NCBI GenBank assembly: GCA_023418095.1
Contig: JAEZDL010000224.1
Span: 1 to 15,353, forward strand
DNA length: 15,353 bases
DNA from: Bacteroidota bacterium
Lineage (GTDB): Bacteria > Bacteroidota > Bacteroidia > Flavobacteriales_F > PHOS-HE28
Direction of reading: 5' to 3'
The notes under the pieces are model-generated. The model was not told the DNA's origin, made no database searches, and saw only the letters and a list, made by a program, of their open reading frames with translations. The position numbers were made by a program, and so were the translations under genes. This document shows, piece by piece, positions 13,820 to 15,353 of this stretch; position 1 is the stretch's first letter; each line of letters begins with the position of its first letter.

Positions 13820-13900
13820 AGCGGCTAGTCAATAGTTTGCGAGCGGCTAGTTAATGGGCGGCTCACCGACTTGCCGCTTGCCGCTCGCAAACTTCCAACT
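13820..13900. repeat. Inverted repeat with AGCGGCTAGT copies and heptamer repeats
   Basis: AGTTTGCGAGCGGC (13834-13847) is perfectly complementary to GCCGCTCGCAAACT (13880-13893), giving 14-bp arms around a 32-base loop. AGCGGCTAGT recurs 23 bp apart (13820 and 13843). The right arm lies in a run of degenerate heptamers, CTTGCCG, CTTGCCG, CTCGCAA and CTTCCAA. Confidence 0.65.
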
Positions 13901-13966
13901 TCCCTCCTCTGCCGATCCGTCCGATCTGCATCGATCGGCCTGTAACTTGCGAACAGCGGCGATCAC

Positions 13967-15353
13967 ATGGTGCCATCGATCACGAAGAATCGCGCGGAGC
14001 GCTCGGGCAGCGGGCCACGGGCGAGAATGCGCGCTGCGGCGGGCGAATTGCCGAAGGCGGAGAAGAACATGACATGGCGCAAGGCGTTCTGGCAGTTCAT
14101 CTGGCCGAGACGCAAACATGTCGCGCTCGGGCTTCTGCTCATCGCGATCAGCCGGTTGGCAAGTCTTGTGGTACCGGGCGCGACGAAATACCTGGTGGAC
14201 GATGTGATCGTGAACAAGGACCTTGATCTGCTGTGGTGGCTGCTGGCGGCCGTGGTGGGCGCGATCGTGGTGCAAAGCGTGACGTCATTCTGGCTCACGA
14301 AATTGCTCAGCGTTGAAGCACAATTGCTCATAAGTAAACTGCGCGCGCAGGTGCAACGGAAGGTGCTTTCGCTGCCGATCAGCTATTTCGATAGCACGAA
14401 AAGTGGCGCGCTCGTGAGCCGGATCATGACCGATGTGGAAGGTGTACGGAATCTGGTCGGCACCGGGCTGGTGCAACTCGTTGGCGGAACATTGACGGCG
14501 ATCGTGGCGCTCGTTGTTTTGATCACGATCAGCCCGACGATGACACTTTACACGTTGCTTCCGGTGAGCATTTTCGCCGTGATCGCTGCGAAGGCCTTTG
14601 CGCGGATCCGCCCGATCTTCCGTACGCGTGGCGTGATCAATGCGGAAGTGACCGGGCGGCTCACCGAAACGCTCAACGGCGTGCGTGTGATCAAGGGATT
14701 CAACGCGGAAAAACAGGAGAACCGGAATTTCGAACGCGGGGTCGATCGGCTGTTCCAGAACGTGAAGCAAAGTCTCACTGCCACGGCGCTGATCACGAGT
14801 TCTTCCACGCTTCTTCTCGGTCTTGCGAGCGCTGGGATCATGGGGATCGGTGGCTGGCAGATCATACAGGGCGATCTCACGCTGGGCGAATTCCTTGCGT
14901 TCACTCTTTTCCTCGGCTTCATGATCGCGCCGATCGTGCAGATGAGCAACATCGGCAGCCAGCTTTCCGAAGCGTTCGCCGGGCTCGATCGCACGGAGGA
15001 ATTGATGAACATGGATCCGGAGGACATCACCTCCGATCGGCCGATCGTATTGGATCGGATCAAGGGTGACATCGTTTTTGAGGATGTGCGATTCGCGTAC
15101 GATGAAGGAAAGGAAGTGCTGCACGGCATCTCGTTCGAAGCACCGGCCGGATCGGTGATCGCCCTCGTGGGAACCAGCGGCAGCGGGAAGACGACCATAG
15201 CGAACCTCGCAGCAAGCTTTCTCACTCCCACCAGCGGCCGCGTAACGATCGATGGCAAGGATCTGCGCCGCGTTTCACTTTCGAGCTATCGCAGGCACCT
15301 CGGCGTGGTGTTGCAGGATGATTTTCTTTTCGAAGGAACGATCCGCGAGAACA
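13967..15353 (+). CDS. ABC exporter, fused membrane and ATPase domains, MsbA/ABCB type (truncated by window end)
   Basis: Open from 13967 to the last base: 462 codons and one extra base. An in-frame TAA at 13943-13945 bounds it upstream. ATGs at 13967, 14027 and 14069 are possible. The segment GELPKAEKN before TM1 resembles the N-terminus I recall for Bacteroidota homologues, so 14069 is probably too late and 14027 is a fair alternative. Six membrane helices (about residues 52-330) form the exporter domain, with the coupling-helix region ISYFDSTKSGALVSRIMTDVE. The ATPase domain follows, with an A-loop tyrosine (FAYDEGKEVLHGISF), Walker A GTSGSGKTT (402-410) and Q-loop LQDDFLFEGTIREN at the edge. 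Signature and Walker B motifs lie outside. Likely exports a lipid or hydrophobic compound as a homodimer in the inner membrane; substrate unknown. Confidence 0.92.
   Translation, partial: MVPSITKNRAERSGSGPRARMRAAAGELPKAEKNMTWRKAFWQFIWPRRKHVALGLLLIAISRLASLVVPGATKYLVDDVIVNKDLDLLWWLLAAVVGAIVVQSVTSFWLTKLLSVEAQLLISKLRAQVQRKVLSLPISYFDSTKSGALVSRIMTDVEGVRNLVGTGLVQLVGGTLTAIVALVVLITISPTMTLYTLLPVSIFAVIAAKAFARIRPIFRTRGVINAEVTGRLTETLNGVRVIKGFNAEKQENRNFERGVDRLFQNVKQSLTATALITSSSTLLLGLASAGIMGIGGWQIIQGDLTLGEFLAFTLFLGFMIAPIVQMSNIGSQLSEAFAGLDRTEELMNMDPEDITSDRPIVLDRIKGDIVFEDVRFAYDEGKEVLHGISFEAPAGSVIALVGTSGSGKTTIANLAASFLTPTSGRVTIDGKDLRRVSLSSYRRHLGVVLQDDFLFEGTIREN

Larger units (their letters stand above)
13563..13966. 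other. Repeat-rich divergent spacer of 404 bp, no supported gene
   Basis: Order from left: promoter of the minus-strand gene, short ATCAGAA tandem repeats, a 47-nt hairpin with a following T-run, copy 4 of the dispersed repeat, two AGCGGCTAGT repeats, a 14-bp inverted repeat, degenerate 7-bp repeats, and the region upstream of the ABC exporter gene. Confidence 0.7.

Noticed and set aside
13578..13900. CRISPR array
   Set aside because: The repeats are short, unequal and not separated by regular unique spacers; no cas gene is present.
14285..15258. Two long minus-strand frames (279 and 236 codons)
   Set aside because: Antisense to the ABC exporter, whose Walker A and transmembrane pattern are unambiguous.

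Overview
The window comes from a fairly GC-rich member of the Bacteroidota, most likely a Flavobacteriales-type lineage. The diagnosis rests on a type IX secretion (T9SS) cargo protein with a gliding-motility-type C-terminal domain coupled to a PorP/SprF-family outer-membrane partner, on weak or absent Shine-Dalgarno sequences, and on TAnnTT(T/C)G elements (the Bacteroidota -7 promoter motif) just before start codons. The tetramer GATC is very abundant: 17 copies in bases 1-600 and 12 in 10441-11040, against about 2.3 expected per 600 bases by chance.

Layout. Bases 1-1450 (minus strand) hold an MFS drug-type exporter and the N-terminus of a MarR-family regulator, with a near-perfect palindrome over the marR promoter. 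Bases 1680-5707 (plus) hold a large secreted protein (signal peptide, seven beta-propeller blades, Ig/SprB-like modules, CHU_C sorting domain) overlapping by ATGA a PorP/SprF-like gene. Bases 5708-6134 carry two inverted copies of a dispersed intergenic repeat. Bases 6135-8678 (minus) hold aroC directly abutting a dicarboxylate/glutamate-type symporter gene.

Bases of about 8.7-10.2 kb form an AT-richer island with only background GATC density. It contains an intergenic zone with 21-bp direct repeats and a degenerate ~50-bp repeat, a small three-helix membrane protein, and an SAM methyltransferase gene broken by two single-base frameshifts. A third copy of the dispersed repeat borders it at 10249-10412. 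Bases 10448-12862 (plus) hold smpB abutting a GT-C membrane glycosyltransferase, convergent with a spermidine-synthase-like methyltransferase (12879-13562, minus). Bases 13563-13966 are a repeat-rich spacer with a long hairpin and T-run, the fourth dispersed repeat copy, a 14-bp inverted repeat and heptamer repeats. The window ends inside an MsbA-type ABC exporter (13967-15353, plus).

Most genes are housekeeping or ordinary accessory genes. The less ordinary signals are the four-copy modular repeat, the compositional island with its decayed methyltransferase, TAnnTTCG elements 4-8 nt upstream of starts (suggesting leaderless or near-leaderless transcripts), and a CxxC-bearing insertion in the symporter. 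I see no convincing new multi-gene system.
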